Part shown: piece after piece, positions 37,757-48,131 of the stretch
Layout: each line of letters opens with the position of its first letter
Position numbering within the stretch: position 1 is the first letter of the stretch
Assembly (NCBI RefSeq): GCF_008326345.1
Contig: NZ_BJEN01000001.1
Location: 372,001 to 436,000 of the forward strand
From: Cutibacterium modestum
GTDB taxonomy: Bacteria > Actinomycetota > Actinomycetes > Propionibacteriales > Propionibacteriaceae
Length of the DNA stretch: 64,000 bases
Reading direction: 5' to 3'
Notes under the pieces: model-generated
Seen by the model: the letters and a program-made list of their open reading frames with translations, nothing else
What the model was told of the DNA's origin: nothing
Databases searched by the model: none
Program-made: the position numbers and the translations under genes

Positions 37757-40700
37757 TCAACCAACGCGCGCCATCACGGCGCGAATCCGCTTCGGTGACA
37801 CGCTGACACGGGTACCGAGTTTCTGGGCGAAGTACTGAATGCGCAATTCCTCCAGCATGAACCCGATTTCCTCGACCTCGGCGGGTAGTTTTCCGGCCGG
37901 TTGTTTCTCGCATAAGGCGTCATAGTCGGCCAAGAGAGGCTCGAGTTCTGCCATTTGACGCGGATCGCGCGAGAGGTTGGTCATCAGGGATTCGATACGC
38001 ACGCTCACCCCCTGAATCCAGCGCGGCATGTCGTCATACCAAGGGTCCGGGGTAGCCGAGATGAAATTCTCGAAAACGAGGTCGTCAATCTGGGCGGTGA
38101 TGTCGTCTCGGATCGTCGGATCCGAGACGGTTGTCAGAGCCTGACGAGCCTCAACAAGACGGCTGAGGACCCTGCCAGCGGTACGCACCACTCGAGCCAT
38201 CCGGTCGGCCTGGTCCTGCCGAACGGCCATGACAAGGTCATCGAAGGACTGTTTATTGCGAATCCCTGATAGATCGCCGGCTTTCTCGTGGGCTACCGAA
38301 GCGACCGCCTTGTGACGGGCATCGGCCAAGAGGGCCGAGACGCTAGGGTACGGAGAGGTTGCCACGGCTAGCTTGGTGGCGTTGTCCATGTGCGTGACGA
38401 CCCACTTCGTCGGATCGGGAAGGTTGAGGACGAGCAACCTCACAACGCCAGCAGCATGGCTGGTGCGCTGAGCGCGGGGATTGTCCAGGACGGTGGTGCC
38501 AACGGAAACTCCCTCATCGACCAAACATGGGTAACCGACGGCGTCAGCGCCTTCGCGCGACAGACCGATCCGTTCCGGAATCGGATCGAAGGTCCACTCC
38601 CTCGCGCCGTGGATCTGGGATCGTCCTGCGGCCTTGGTTAATGATTGGGAGACCTTGGAAGCCAGATCGGTCTGCAGCGCCTCGAGATCCTCGGAGCGGG
38701 CAATGGGGGCGGACTGGAATCCCTTGGGCTTGTTCTTGGCATTCTTTCTGGACTTTTTACCGACGGGTTTTCCCTCGGCGTCAACAATGTCGAAACCTAC
38801 CCGCAGATGGGCCGGGAGGGCCACAATGTTCCAGTCATCAGGATTGACGATGACGCCAGTGAGAACTTTGAGTGCTCGTCCGAGTTCTTCGGTGAAAGGG
38901 GCCTGACAATTAGCATCGTGGTCTTCCAACCAAGTCAGTGCCGCTCGGGCATGGTCGGGAGCGGGAACCAACTGGGTGCGAATGCGCTTAGGAAGAGTGC
39001 GAATGAGCTCCGTCGCTAACTCGGTACGCAGACCTGGAACCTGCCAGCTGAACGGCGCGGTGGGCACCTGGTTGAGCAGTGCCAATGGGATAGTGACGGT
39101 AACGCCGTCGTGCCCGGATCCCGGCTCAAAGACGTAGTGCACCGGCAGGTCAAGGTTTCCGACCTTCCAGTGGTCCGGGAAAGCATCAGCGTCCACGGAG
39201 TCGGAGTCGACGAGATCGTCGATCGACAGGTCAAGCTGGTGATGATCCTGCACCCGGCGCCACCAAGCGTCGAAGTGTGAGCCAGAGACGATCTCGTCAG
39301 GAATCCGGCGGTCGTAAAAAGTGAAGATGGCGTCGTCGTCGGCCACCAAGCCGCGCTGGCGGCTGCGCTCTTCAAGATCCGCTGCCTCGTCACGGACCCA
39401 ATCGTTATGCCTGAGGAATTCGTGAGGAGATCGCCAGTCCCGCTCTACCAGGGCCGACCGGATGAAGATCTGTCGAGACCCCACCGGATCGATCTGGCCG
39501 TAGTTGACGCGACGATCAGCCCACAATGGCACCCCGAAAAGGGTGCCACGCTCGGTTGCGACTACCGATGCTGTTGAGGCTGCCCAATGCGGCGCCGTCC
39601 AGGAGCGCTTGATGAGAGGGCCCGCAATCTCCTCCACCCACTCGGGTTGGACAGCCGCGACTGTTCTGGCCCACAGCCGAGAAGTCTGCACCAACTCAAC
39701 AGCTACAACGAGTTCGGGTGACTTGCGCGCCAGCAGTGATCCGGGGTTGATGGCGAACTTCGTGCCGCGCGCGCCGAGGTATTCCTGCGGCCTAGAATGC
39801 TGGCCGCGCCGCTTAGACGACTCCCGGACCTGAGCCAGACCGATGTGAGACAACAGTCCCGAGAGTAGGGCGACGAGAACCCGATCGGTCGGAGCAGGAG
39901 TGCGGTTGACCTCCAAGTGCAGTTCCTTGGCGATCTGGCGGAGTTGGCCGTGCAGGTCGTCCCACTCACGCACTCGCAAATAGTTGATGTACTCAGCCCG
40001 ACACATGCGGCGAAAGGCCGAAGACCCCATCTGACGGCGCTGGTGACGCAAATAACGCCATAGCCGATGGATGGCCATGATGTCACCACCCTCGTCAATC
40101 CCAGCTGCCTGGGTACGCGGGGAGGTCTTGCCGAGACGGGAATTGGTGTGCGGGGTGTGACGTGTCAGACTTCCGGATTTAGGAGTATTGACGGTTTTCT
40201 GGCGGATATGTTGTTGACGGACTTGCGACCAGTTCCCCACCCGATTGTTATCGGTGCTGTCAGCTGCCTGGAGGGTCTGCAGCAAGCTGACCTCGGTGGC
40301 AAAACGGCGATGGAAACCGTCAGCCTCCTCACGTTTGTCTGCGGGACGCTCCCGGACGTCACGGATCGATAGGGCCGCGACGATGACGAGGACCTCAGCC
40401 AGGCTGCCTTGCTTCGCTCCTTCAAGGAGCATGCGGCCCAGCCGCGGGTCCAGGGGCACCCGGGCCAGCTGGTGGCCAATCTTTGTCAGGCGCGGAGAGT
40501 CACAGTGTCCCGGTTTGAGGGCTCCCAGCTCGTCGAGGAGTCGGATTCCGTCATTGATCTGGGAGCGATCCGGAGCCTCGACGAAGGGGAAATCGGTGAT
40601 GGCGCCGAGCCTGGCCTGGGCCATCTGAAGGATGACCGCGGCCAAGTTGGTCCGCAGAATCTCTGGCTCGGTGAATTCGGGACGGGACTTAAAACTGGCC

Positions 40701-41851
40701 TGGGAGTACAGCCGGATGCAGATACCCGGTGCCACTCGGCCACATCGTCCGGCCCGCTGGTTGGCGCTGGCCTGGGAGACCGGCTCAATAGGCAGACGCT
40801 GGACCTTGGTGCGCACCGAGTACCGCGAGATACGGGCAGTTCCCGGATCGATGACGTAGCGGATCCCCGGCACGGTCAGGGAGGTCTCAGCGACGTTGGT
40901 GGCCAGCACGATTCGTCGTCCGGTGTGTGGGGTGAAAACCCGATGCTGCTCGGTGGCCGACAGGCGCGCGAAGAGCGGCAGGACTTCGGTATTTAACAGG
41001 TTGAGGTCGGCTAGCGACTCGGCGGTCTCACGGATCTCCTGTTCACCGGCTAGAAACACGAGGATGTCACCGCTCCCCTCGCAGCAGAGCTCCTGGACCG
41101 CCCGGCATATACCGGTGACTTGGTCGACCACCTCGTCATCCGGGCTCGTCGAAGTGGGGATCGATGGGCGATCGGGGAATTCATCCTCGTCGTCAACGCC
41201 GTCCTCGTCATCGGGACGGACCTGCTCGGAAGGATCTAGCGGGCGATAACGCACCTCAACGGGATATGTGCGCCCCGAGACCTCGATAACTGGGGCGTCG
41301 TCGAAGTGAGTGGAAAACCTGGCGGTGTCAATAGTGGCCGAAGTGATGATGACTTTAAGGTCGGGACGTCGTGGCAGCAACTGCTTGAGATAACCCAGCA
41401 GGAAGTCGATGTTGAGACTGCGCTCGTGAGCCTCGTCAATGATGATGGTGTCATAGGCGCGCAAGTCGCGATCATGAGAGATCCCAGCGAGAAGCACGCC
41501 GTCTGTCATGACGGTCAGAGCGGTGTTAGAGGTAGCGCGGCGGGTAAAGCGGACCTGATAGCCGACCTGCTCCCCCAGCTCAACCCCCATTTCCTCGGCA
41601 ACTCGTTCTGCGACACTGCGCGCAGCGATCCGTCGGGGCTGGGTATGGGCAATGTGACGGCGCCCCAGAGCCAGGCAGATCTTAGGGAGCTGGGTCGTCT
41701 TTCCCGAACCGGTCTCGCCTGCCACCACCACGACCTGGTGACCCTTGACGAGGTCAGCAATTTCGTCGGCGTGTGCCGCTATCGGGAGCTCAGTGTCGAA
41801 GGTGACGGCTCCCCCACCGGGCAGTTCACCTTCCAGTCGTGAATCAGGCAT
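37757..41851 (-). CDS. hrpA: ATP-dependent RNA helicase HrpA
   Basis: A 1364-residue DEAH-box helicase of the full-length bacterial HrpA type. The Walker A GETGSGKT is at 45-52 and the DEAH box at 139-142, with later motifs SAT and QRAGRCGRV (near 375). The helicase core ends near 560, after which an OB-like and the large HrpA C-terminal domain follow (EWTFDPIPERIG and the block RIESLMTNLSRDP in pieces). HrpA remodels RNA and rescues stalled ribosomes in other bacteria. It is monocistronic here. The start context is ordinary, and the long C-terminal domain is complete. Confidence 0.93.
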   Translation of the reverse strand: MPDSRLEGELPGGGAVTFDTELPIAAHADEIADLVKGHQVVVVAGETGSGKTTQLPKICLALGRRHIAHTQPRRIAARSVAERVAEEMGVELGEQVGYQVRFTRRATSNTALTVMTDGVLLAGISHDRDLRAYDTIIIDEAHERSLNIDFLLGYLKQLLPRRPDLKVIITSATIDTARFSTHFDDAPVIEVSGRTYPVEVRYRPLDPSEQVRPDDEDGVDDEDEFPDRPSIPTSTSPDDEVVDQVTGICRAVQELCCEGSGDILVFLAGEQEIRETAESLADLNLLNTEVLPLFARLSATEQHRVFTPHTGRRIVLATNVAETSLTVPGIRYVIDPGTARISRYSVRTKVQRLPIEPVSQASANQRAGRCGRVAPGICIRLYSQASFKSRPEFTEPEILRTNLAAVILQMAQARLGAITDFPFVEAPDRSQINDGIRLLDELGALKPGHCDSPRLTKIGHQLARVPLDPRLGRMLLEGAKQGSLAEVLVIVAALSIRDVRERPADKREEADGFHRRFATEVSLLQTLQAADSTDNNRVGNWSQVRQQHIRQKTVNTPKSGSLTRHTPHTNSRLGKTSPRTQAAGIDEGGDIMAIHRLWRYLRHQRRQMGSSAFRRMCRAEYINYLRVREWDDLHGQLRQIAKELHLEVNRTPAPTDRVLVALLSGLLSHIGLAQVRESSKRRGQHSRPQEYLGARGTKFAINPGSLLARKSPELVVAVELVQTSRLWARTVAAVQPEWVEEIAGPLIKRSWTAPHWAASTASVVATERGTLFGVPLWADRRVNYGQIDPVGSRQIFIRSALVERDWRSPHEFLRHNDWVRDEAADLEERSRQRGLVADDDAIFTFYDRRIPDEIVSGSHFDAWWRRVQDHHQLDLSIDDLVDSDSVDADAFPDHWKVGNLDLPVHYVFEPGSGHDGVTVTIPLALLNQVPTAPFSWQVPGLRTELATELIRTLPKRIRTQLVPAPDHARAALTWLEDHDANCQAPFTEELGRALKVLTGVIVNPDDWNIVALPAHLRVGFDIVDAEGKPVGKKSRKNAKNKPKGFQSAPIARSEDLEALQTDLASKVSQSLTKAAGRSQIHGAREWTFDPIPERIGLSREGADAVGYPCLVDEGVSVGTTVLDNPRAQRTSHAAGVVRLLVLNLPDPTKWVVTHMDNATKLAVATSPYPSVSALLADARHKAVASVAHEKAGDLSGIRNKQSFDDLVMAVRQDQADRMARVVRTAGRVLSRLVEARQALTTVSDPTIRDDITAQIDDLVFENFISATPDPWYDDMPRWIQGVSVRIESLMTNLSRDPRQMAELEPLLADYDALCEKQPAGKLPAEVEEIGFMLEELRIQYFAQKLGTRVSVSPKRIRAVMARVG

Positions 41852-42023
41852 GGCCGAATCAGTTTATGCGACGCCTCCAACACCCAGCGACCGAATAATG
41901 CTCACGTGTGTTGGTTTTCACAACCGACCCCACGCGACACCAATCATCGCGATGACGCCCATGGCCACTTGGCCTTCGTAACCCCGCTGCAGTACTACGA
42001 TCTGTTTTCAGACAGCAGTTTAG

Positions 42024-42878
42024 TCAGTGGCAGATAGCCAGCGGCGATTGAGCGTGCGCCATAATGCCGCGACTCACACCACCTGCGGTCCAGCCCAAGA
42101 TCGGGTGCTTCTTCATGCCAATAACAAGGAGGTCAACGTCGTCTGAGAGATCGACCAAAGCGTCGACGGGTTCTCCGGAAAGCACGCGGGTCTCGATCGC
42201 GACATTGGGATGCTCATCGGCGAGCGGCTTGACGATTTCGTTGAGTCGTTTGAGAGCCTCGTCATGAACCTTCTCGGAGTCGTCACCAGGGACCGTCACC
42301 GCGAGCAGCTTGCAGTCACGGTGATGTGCTTCGGCGAATCCGAAACCGACAGCTGCAGTTCCCTCGCTCTGGGGGCCAACTGCGACCGCGACACGCTTCT
42401 TGCCGCCGGTCGGCTCCGGGGTCGAGGCACGGGAGATGACAACGACGGGTGCTGCCGACATGCCGGCCACAGCCACTGAGGTCGACCCAACGAACATCCG
42501 CTCCAGGCCTGAGGTAGCGCGACGGCCGACGACAACGAGCTGGGCATCGACGCTGCGATCGGCCAGAATAGCCGCGGGGTTACCCAGGACGACCTCTCCA
42601 GAGATCCGATCGGGATCCATTCCCTGCTCAGTCGCAACATGGATAGCGTCGTCAACAACGACCTGGCCGGCATCCTGCAGAGCGGTCGGGTCGTAGACGA
42701 CTCCCCAAGCGCCCGCAACAGCGGCGTCATCAACGGCGTGAAGGACGATGAGATCAGCGTCTCTTCTGATCGCCGATCCTGCGGCGTAGCGGGCAGCGCG
42801 TAGACCGTCCTCGGAGCCATCGACTCCGACAATGACGGTCGTGCGGCGAGCCTTCGATGAGGTTCGGTCGTCAGTCAT
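42024..42878 (-). CDS. Universal stress protein, tandem UspA domains
   Basis: A 284-residue cytoplasmic stress protein with two Usp domains in tandem. The first starts VIVGVDGSEDGLRAARYAA near residue 18 and ends with the ATP-type loop VVVGRRATSGLERMFVGSTS. The second begins near 165 (KRVAVAVGPQSEG) and ends LLVIGMKKHPILGWTAGG. The start at 42878 has GAGGAGG six bases upstream; upstream codons in frame are unsupported. Tandem Usp proteins in actinobacteria respond to hypoxia or starvation and often bind ATP. It stands alone. Confidence 0.9.
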   Translation of the reverse strand: MTDDRTSSKARRTTVIVGVDGSEDGLRAARYAAGSAIRRDADLIVLHAVDDAAVAGAWGVVYDPTALQDAGQVVVDDAIHVATEQGMDPDRISGEVVLGNPAAILADRSVDAQLVVVGRRATSGLERMFVGSTSVAVAGMSAAPVVVISRASTPEPTGGKKRVAVAVGPQSEGTAAVGFGFAEAHHRDCKLLAVTVPGDDSEKVHDEALKRLNEIVKPLADEHPNVAIETRVLSGEPVDALVDLSDDVDLLVIGMKKHPILGWTAGGVSRGIMAHAQSPLAICH

Positions 42879-42970
42879 GGTGGTCCTCCTCAATGAGACA
42901 TCAAAGGCATTTGCCCTTGTCATATTGTCCCATCATTTGGATCATTTGGCTTGAAGCAAAGCATGTCAGG

Positions 42971-43903
42971 TCAGGAACCTTCTTCAAAAGTAGTTCTCCC
43001 CCGCAGTTTACGGGCCAATTCATTGTCCAACCCATCGGCCAATCGGGACATGATGGAGACGGCCTGGTGAAGATGTGCGGCGACAAAGGGGCGGGCCATC
43101 ACCGACATCGTCACGAACACTCGATCTTGGTGAAGGGCAAAACGCCCGTAACGGGACTGAACGTTAAGGTCGTTGAGAACCTCGACGGCGCGGGAACGTC
43201 CCTCGACGTCATGGACGAGAGCAGCAAAAAGCAACAATTCGGAGGCATCAGGAGTGGTGCGCACGAAGACCATGCACGTCCCCACTCGGATAGCAAAGTC
43301 ACCCTCACTATCCCGGATGGCCGGGTGGCCGAACATTTGGGACAATTCATCAGCCACGAGACGGTCGAGGTGATCTTTGTCTACCGGCATGATGGCGGGC
43401 ACACTAACCGCCTCCGTGGGAGACAACGGGGGCTCAGGCTGCAAAATTTCCGCAAGCTGGTCAGGGGCCAGGAACACCGGATGCGGAACACCGAAGATGT
43501 CGCGCAGGGTCGTTACTGCCAATTCAGCGAGCTGTTCGGAATCGTCCTGACTTTGATACACCCAGTAGTTGTCAGTGCGGTGGACTTTGCAGGTTCCAGG
43601 ATCCTGCCATCCTAGGGAGCTCAGGCCTTCTAGCTGGCCCGACGTAAGGTGTGCGCTCTCCGGTAAGCAGCTATTGCTGGACGCTTCTGCAAGAATCATC
43701 GCGGTTTCATCGCTACAACCAGGATCGTCTTGCACGAAGCGGATGAAAGGAGCCGTGTCGGTGCGCGCCGACAAGGTTGAGATCGTGAGCTCGCCGTCGT
43801 CATCAATGACAGAGACGACTTCCGTCAGACGCTCGGCGAACTGGTCCCACGCCTGCGCGGTGCTGCGATCCAGGTCGAACGCGAAGTCTGGTGGCTCGTC
43901 CAT
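42971..43903 (-). CDS. TY-Chap/YbjN-like type III secretion chaperone-fold protein
   Basis: A 310-residue actinobacterial protein with two related domains. The first (about 10-150) carries TAQAWDQFAERLTEVV and NYWVYQSQDDSEQLAELAVT. The second (about 180-305) is a YbjN-like fold with GDFAIRVGTCMVFVRTTPD, VEGRSRAVEVLNDLNVQSRY and FVAAHLHQAVSIMSRLADGL. Such TY-Chap proteins adopt the fold of type III secretion chaperones, though actinobacteria lack that system. The true partner is unknown. It stands between usp and nrdJ, facing the same way. Confidence 0.75.
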   Translation of the reverse strand: MDEPPDFAFDLDRSTAQAWDQFAERLTEVVSVIDDDGELTISTLSARTDTAPFIRFVQDDPGCSDETAMILAEASSNSCLPESAHLTSGQLEGLSSLGWQDPGTCKVHRTDNYWVYQSQDDSEQLAELAVTTLRDIFGVPHPVFLAPDQLAEILQPEPPLSPTEAVSVPAIMPVDKDHLDRLVADELSQMFGHPAIRDSEGDFAIRVGTCMVFVRTTPDASELLLFAALVHDVEGRSRAVEVLNDLNVQSRYGRFALHQDRVFVTMSVMARPFVAAHLHQAVSIMSRLADGLDNELARKLRGRTTFEEGS

Positions 43904-44025
43904 AACTCCAACCTAGTAGGTCGAGCCATTATCTGCAGCCGCCTCCCGCGATCCCGCTATGCAATGCATAGGCCGGAGCACAGCCAGCCTCTGAATGCCG
44001 GTGCGGGCCACACATGGAACAGACG

Positions 44026-44055
44026 GCGGGGGCGCAGTTTCTGCTGCGTCCCCGC
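44026..44055. terminator. Intrinsic terminator after nrdJ
   Basis: A twelve-base-pair stem (GCGGGGGCGCAG at 44026-44037 with CTGCGTCCCCGC at 44044-44055, one GU pair) surrounds a six-base loop 17 bases past the nrdJ stop on the minus strand. Confidence 0.8.
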
Positions 44056-44071
44056 TCCGGTCACAGCGTCA

Positions 44072-46921
44072 TCAGCTGCAACCGCTGGTTGAACCGCACC
44101 CCTCGCAGACGTAGCACGATCCCGAGGGACGCATCTTCGTTCCGCAGGTCAGGCATAGCGGGGCATCAACCTCACGGCCCATCTGCTCCTCGAGGAGCTC
44201 GGCGCTGGTGTGTGCCCCACCAACCCGTTCGACCGTCTCCTGGGTTGCGAAGAGACCGGGCTGGTTAGCCCCATCCTCGTGCACTCGGACGCGGTCGGCC
44301 GGCGTGTCCTTGAGGGTCTCAGAGTCGATGAGCTCATCTTCCTCAGACAGGTACGAACCCGTCTCGACGTAGCGAGCACGCTCGGCAGCCGTGTAGATAC
44401 CCAGCTCAGCGCGCTCATCAAAGTCAAGGTAGTCGAGAGCCAGACGACGGAAGACATAGTCGATGATCGACGAGGCGATCCGAATGTCAGGATCGTCGGT
44501 CATGCCGGCTGGTTCGAACTTGAGATTGGAGAACTTCTGGACGAAGGATTCCAGCGGAACGCCATACTGCAAGCCGATGGACACCGCAATAGAGAATGCG
44601 TCCATAACACCGGCAAGGGTAGATCCCTGCTTACCAAGTTTGAGAAAGATCTCGCCTAAGCGTCCGGAATCGTAAGCGCCGGTGGTGAGGTAACCACCGG
44701 CTCCCGCGACCTGGAAGCTGGTGGTACGGCCCATGCGTGACTTCGGCAGACGCTGACGACGAGGGCGGTACTCGATACGGACTTCCGGCTCAGCCTTCTC
44801 GTCCTCTTCTGTCTTCTTAACCTCGGAGAGAGGCTGACCGACCTTGCAGTTGTCGCGGTAGACGGCAAGAGCCTTGAGGCCAAGCTTCCAGCCCTCCATA
44901 TAGACCCCGGCGATGTCCTCCACGGTAGAGGACTCCGGTAGGTTGACGGTCTTGGAGATGGCACCAGACAGGAAGGGCTGGACGGCAGCCATCATCCGTA
45001 CGTGCCCCATCGGGGCGATGAACCGGGTGCCCATGGCGCAGTCGAAGACCTCGTAATGAGCCTCATCGAGGACAGGAGCACCAACAACCGAACCGTTGTC
45101 AGAGATGTAGGCGATGATCTTCTCGGCCTGCTCAGGAGTGTAGCCGAGATTCTTCAGAGCACGCGGCACCGTCTGGTTGACGATCTGCATTGAGCCGCCG
45201 CCGACCATCTTTTTGAATTTGACCAGAGAGAAGTCTGGTTCGATACCGGTGGTGTCGCAATCCATCATGAAACCGATGGTGCCGGTCGGGGCAAGCACAG
45301 AGGCTTGGGCATTGCGGAAACCATTGGTACGACCAAGCTTGACAACTTTATCCCACTCCGCCTTGGCAGCGGTCAAAACGGTGGTGTCGTTGTCGTGTAA
45401 CGGGTGAACCTGACGGTTGGCGTCACGATGCTTAATCATAACGGCCTGGTGCGGCTCAGTGTTCTCGGCGTATCCGGCATAGGGGCCGACGATGGCAGCC
45501 AGTTCGGCGGAACGTCGGTAGGAGACGCCAGTCATGAGGGATGTGATGGCAGCTGCGAGAGCACGTCCGCCGTCGGAGTCATAACCCAGGCCTAGTGCCA
45601 TGAGGAGGGCGCCCAGGTTGGCGTAGCCGATACCGAGCTGACGGAAGTTACGGGTCGTCTCGCAGATAGCCTCTGTTGGGAAGTCGGCAAAGCAGATGGA
45701 GATGTCCATCGCGGTGATAACAAGCTCAACAGCTTTAGTGAACCTCCCGACGTCAAAGTGGTCGTCCTCATCGAGGAACTTGAGCAGGTTGAGGCTAGCC
45801 AAGTTACACGAGGAGTTGTCCAGACTCATGTACTCCGAGCACGGGTTGGAGGCATTGATTCGGCCACTGTTTGGGGTGGTGTGCCAAGCGTTGATGGTGT
45901 CGTCGTACTGCAGACCCGGGTCAGCGCACTCCCAAGCAGCTTGGGCGATCTTGCCGAAAAGCTCTTTGGCATCAACGGTATCAAGCACCTTTCCAGGCTC
46001 AGTGCGGGAAGTCAGACCGAAGGGCTGGCCCTGCTCAACAGCCGTCATGAAGGCGTCGGAGACACGCACCGAATTGTTGGCGTTCTGATACTGGACACTG
46101 ACGATGTCACGACCGCCCAGGTCCATGTCAAACCCGGCATCACGCAAAGCACGGATTTTGTCCTCCTCGCGCGCTTTAGTCTCGATGAACTCCTCGATAT
46201 CGGGGTGGTCGATGTCGAGGACGACCATCTTGGCGGCACGACGAGTCGCACCACCTGACTTGATGGTTCCCGCCGAGGCATCAGCACCGCGCATGAAGGA
46301 AACCGGACCAGAAGCCGTGCCGCCAGAGCTCAGTAGTTCCTTCGAGGAACGGATGCGGGAAATATTAAGACCAGCACCAGAACCACCTTTAAAGATGAAC
46401 CCCTCTTCCCGGTACCAGTTGAGAATCGACTCCATCGAGTCATCCACCGAAAGAATAAAGCAGGCGCTGACTTGCTGAGGGCTCGTCGTACCCACGTTGA
46501 ACCACACCGGGGAATTGAAGCTGAAGAATTGGTGCACCAACAGCCAGGTCAACTCCTCACCAAAGATCTTGACGTCGTCGTCAGACGCGAAATAACCGTT
46601 TTCGCGTCCAGTGGTCACGTAGGTATTGACGACTCGATCAATGAGGGTCTTGAGACTATCTTCGCGAGCCGGCGTGCCCAGGGCACCACGGAAGTACTTA
46701 TTAGTAACGATCGTCGAGGCGTTAACGCTCCAGAAGTCGGGGAACTCGACTCCGCGCTGCTCAAAGACCACATCGCCGGTACGCCAGTTCGTCTGCACGA
46801 CGTCACGGCGTTCCCAGATCACCTCGTCATAAGGATGAACACCCTCAGTGCTGAAGGTGCGCTCGACGTGCAGCCCCTTAGAGCGGCTCGTCCTGCGTGG
46901 TGCGGACTTGGTCTCGGTCAT
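44072..46921 (-). CDS. nrdJ: Vitamin B12-dependent ribonucleotide reductase (class II)
   Basis: A 949-residue adenosylcobalamin-dependent reductase that makes deoxyribonucleotides without oxygen, typical of propionibacteria, which synthesise B12. Substrate-site and radical-transfer elements visible include SFNSPVWFNVG near 115, the conserved NPCSEYMSLDNSSCNLASLN region near 375, and GTIGFMMDCDTTGIEPDF near 545. The C-terminal end has a CLTCGTKMRPSGSCYVCEGC zinc/redox cysteine cluster. The ATG at 46921 has GAGGGAG upstream. It forms an operon with nrdR 82 bases upstream, under NrdR boxes. Confidence 0.96.
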   Translation of the reverse strand: MTETKSAPRRTSRSKGLHVERTFSTEGVHPYDEVIWERRDVVQTNWRTGDVVFEQRGVEFPDFWSVNASTIVTNKYFRGALGTPAREDSLKTLIDRVVNTYVTTGRENGYFASDDDVKIFGEELTWLLVHQFFSFNSPVWFNVGTTSPQQVSACFILSVDDSMESILNWYREEGFIFKGGSGAGLNISRIRSSKELLSSGGTASGPVSFMRGADASAGTIKSGGATRRAAKMVVLDIDHPDIEEFIETKAREEDKIRALRDAGFDMDLGGRDIVSVQYQNANNSVRVSDAFMTAVEQGQPFGLTSRTEPGKVLDTVDAKELFGKIAQAAWECADPGLQYDDTINAWHTTPNSGRINASNPCSEYMSLDNSSCNLASLNLLKFLDEDDHFDVGRFTKAVELVITAMDISICFADFPTEAICETTRNFRQLGIGYANLGALLMALGLGYDSDGGRALAAAITSLMTGVSYRRSAELAAIVGPYAGYAENTEPHQAVMIKHRDANRQVHPLHDNDTTVLTAAKAEWDKVVKLGRTNGFRNAQASVLAPTGTIGFMMDCDTTGIEPDFSLVKFKKMVGGGSMQIVNQTVPRALKNLGYTPEQAEKIIAYISDNGSVVGAPVLDEAHYEVFDCAMGTRFIAPMGHVRMMAAVQPFLSGAISKTVNLPESSTVEDIAGVYMEGWKLGLKALAVYRDNCKVGQPLSEVKKTEEDEKAEPEVRIEYRPRRQRLPKSRMGRTTSFQVAGAGGYLTTGAYDSGRLGEIFLKLGKQGSTLAGVMDAFSIAVSIGLQYGVPLESFVQKFSNLKFEPAGMTDDPDIRIASSIIDYVFRRLALDYLDFDERAELGIYTAAERARYVETGSYLSEEDELIDSETLKDTPADRVRVHEDGANQPGLFATQETVERVGGAHTSAELLEEQMGREVDAPLCLTCGTKMRPSGSCYVCEGCGSTSGCS

Positions 46922-47002
46922 GGCTCCCTCTGTATTTTCAGTGATACGGGTGGTTTGTCGGTACTCGGTGTGAGCTGTGCAACATGCTCGACGCACAGCT
47001 CG

Positions 47003-47509
47003 TCAGAACAGCGGCTCGTCCTGCTTTGAGGACCGTTTACGGCCCGAGGACTTCGCTTTGTCCGGGGACTCATCTCGCAGCCGATCAATCTCAGTGGCGA
47101 AGTCCTCAATGGTGTCGTAGTTCAGATAGACGCTGGCAAACCTCAGGTAAGCGATGGGATCAAGCTCACGCAGTGGTCCTAGGATCGCCAATCCGATTTC
47201 CTCGCTGGGTATCTCCGCGGCTCCTCGGGCCCGCAGACCGTCCTCGACGCGTTGTCCCAGCAAAGCCAGATCAGCGTCTGTGACCGGACGCCCCTTGCAT
47301 GCGTTACGCACACCACGGATCACCTTGTCACGGGAGAAAGGTTCCTCGATGCCATTGCGCTTATGAACCGTCATCTGCATGCGTTCGATGGTCGTAAACC
47401 GCCGCTCACACATCGGGCACTGCCGCCTCCGACGGATCGCAGTACCGTCTTCGCATACCCGCGAATCCAAGACTCGTGAGTCATCATGCTGGCAGAATGG
47501 ACAGCGCAT
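47003..47509 (-). CDS. nrdR: Transcriptional repressor NrdR
   Basis: A 168-residue repressor of ribonucleotide reductase genes. It has an N-terminal zinc ribbon (CPFCQHDD near residue 3 and [10 protein letters not shown] near 31) and an ATP-cone domain ([21 protein letters not shown] near 50 onward) that senses ATP/dATP. A basic tail ends the protein. The start MRCPFC is preferred to an upstream frame because it is the family's conserved beginning and because AAGGAGG precedes it. The same operon encodes nrdJ, and two NrdR boxes lie upstream. Confidence 0.95.
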   Translation of the reverse strand: MRCPFCQHDDSRVLDSRVCEDGTAIRRRRQCPMCERRFTTIERMQMTVHKRNGIEEPFSRDKVIRGVRNACKGRPVTDADLALLGQRVEDGLRARGAAEIPSEEIGLAILGPLRELDPIAYLRFASVYLNYDTIEDFATEIDRLRDESPDKAKSSGRKRSSKQDEPLF

Positions 47510-47593
47510 CATCACCTCCTTCCCCAACCTCACTAGGCTCCGAACATGTGGTTTGCCGTTGTCCTAGAAGACTACCCCCAACCGGGAGCAAAA

Positions 47594-47639
47594 ACACAAC
47601 TTGTAGGGATTACAAAGTTAACTACCACAACATCTGGTG
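47594..47639 (-). promoter_or_regulatory. Pair of NrdR boxes upstream of nrdR-nrdJ
   Basis: ACACAACTTGTAG begins at 47594 and CCACAACATCTGGTG begins at 47625. Their starts are 31 bases apart, three helical turns, which is the spacing expected for NrdR dimers. Both share the CACAAC/GTTGTG core of NrdR boxes, though the central ATAT is not perfect. They lie about 85-130 bases upstream of the nrdR start and predict autoregulation plus nrdJ control. Confidence 0.65.
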
Positions 47640-47802
47640 CCTACAGGTGGTTTTCGAGGACGGCGATGAGCCGTACGTCAAGCCGGCACGCGCGACACGC
47701 CGAAAACGAGTACCTCCTGTAACCGGCTCCGCATGCCAGGAACTGACATCGGACAGCACCGCAGGCTGTTGCCCGTTGACCTGAACAACGCCCATATGGC
47801 CC

Positions 47803-48087
47803 TCATGGCCACTGGATGGGATCCCCTTGCCAGACCTGGCTAAGACGTCCTAGGGCGAGAATCACCCCGACGATCATTACAGCGATGGTTGCCAGCACAG
47901 CAGCATCCCAGAACCGGTCATGACGGGACCGATGACGCGCAATCGCGCCGGGGCGTCCCGCCATCAATTCCTGTCGGTCAATAACGACCACTGATTCAGC
48001 CAACTCATCCTGCCACGGTCCGACGACCAGATCACCTCGACGACCGAGCGTCGTCTCGATATCCCACTCGTACGTCTGAGCACTCAT
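47803..48087 (-). CDS. Small membrane protein of unknown function
   Basis: A 94-residue protein with a hydrophilic N-terminal half (MSAQTYEWDIETTLGRRGDL) and one hydrophobic helix near residues 64-84 (VLATIAVMIVGVILALGRLSQ). It lies between nrdR and the LexA-like gene, where many actinobacteria have a LysM-domain cell-wall protein. No LysM repeat is visible, so it could be a reduced version or something different. GAGAGGTGA precedes the ATG at a good distance. A structured GC-rich leader lies upstream. Confidence 0.6.
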   Translation of the reverse strand: MSAQTYEWDIETTLGRRGDLVVGPWQDELAESVVVIDRQELMAGRPGAIARHRSRHDRFWDAAVLATIAVMIVGVILALGRLSQVWQGDPIQWP

Positions 48088-48131
48088 CGGATCACCTCTC
48101 TGTTAACGAGAGCCATCCGCTCCCGTCAGCG

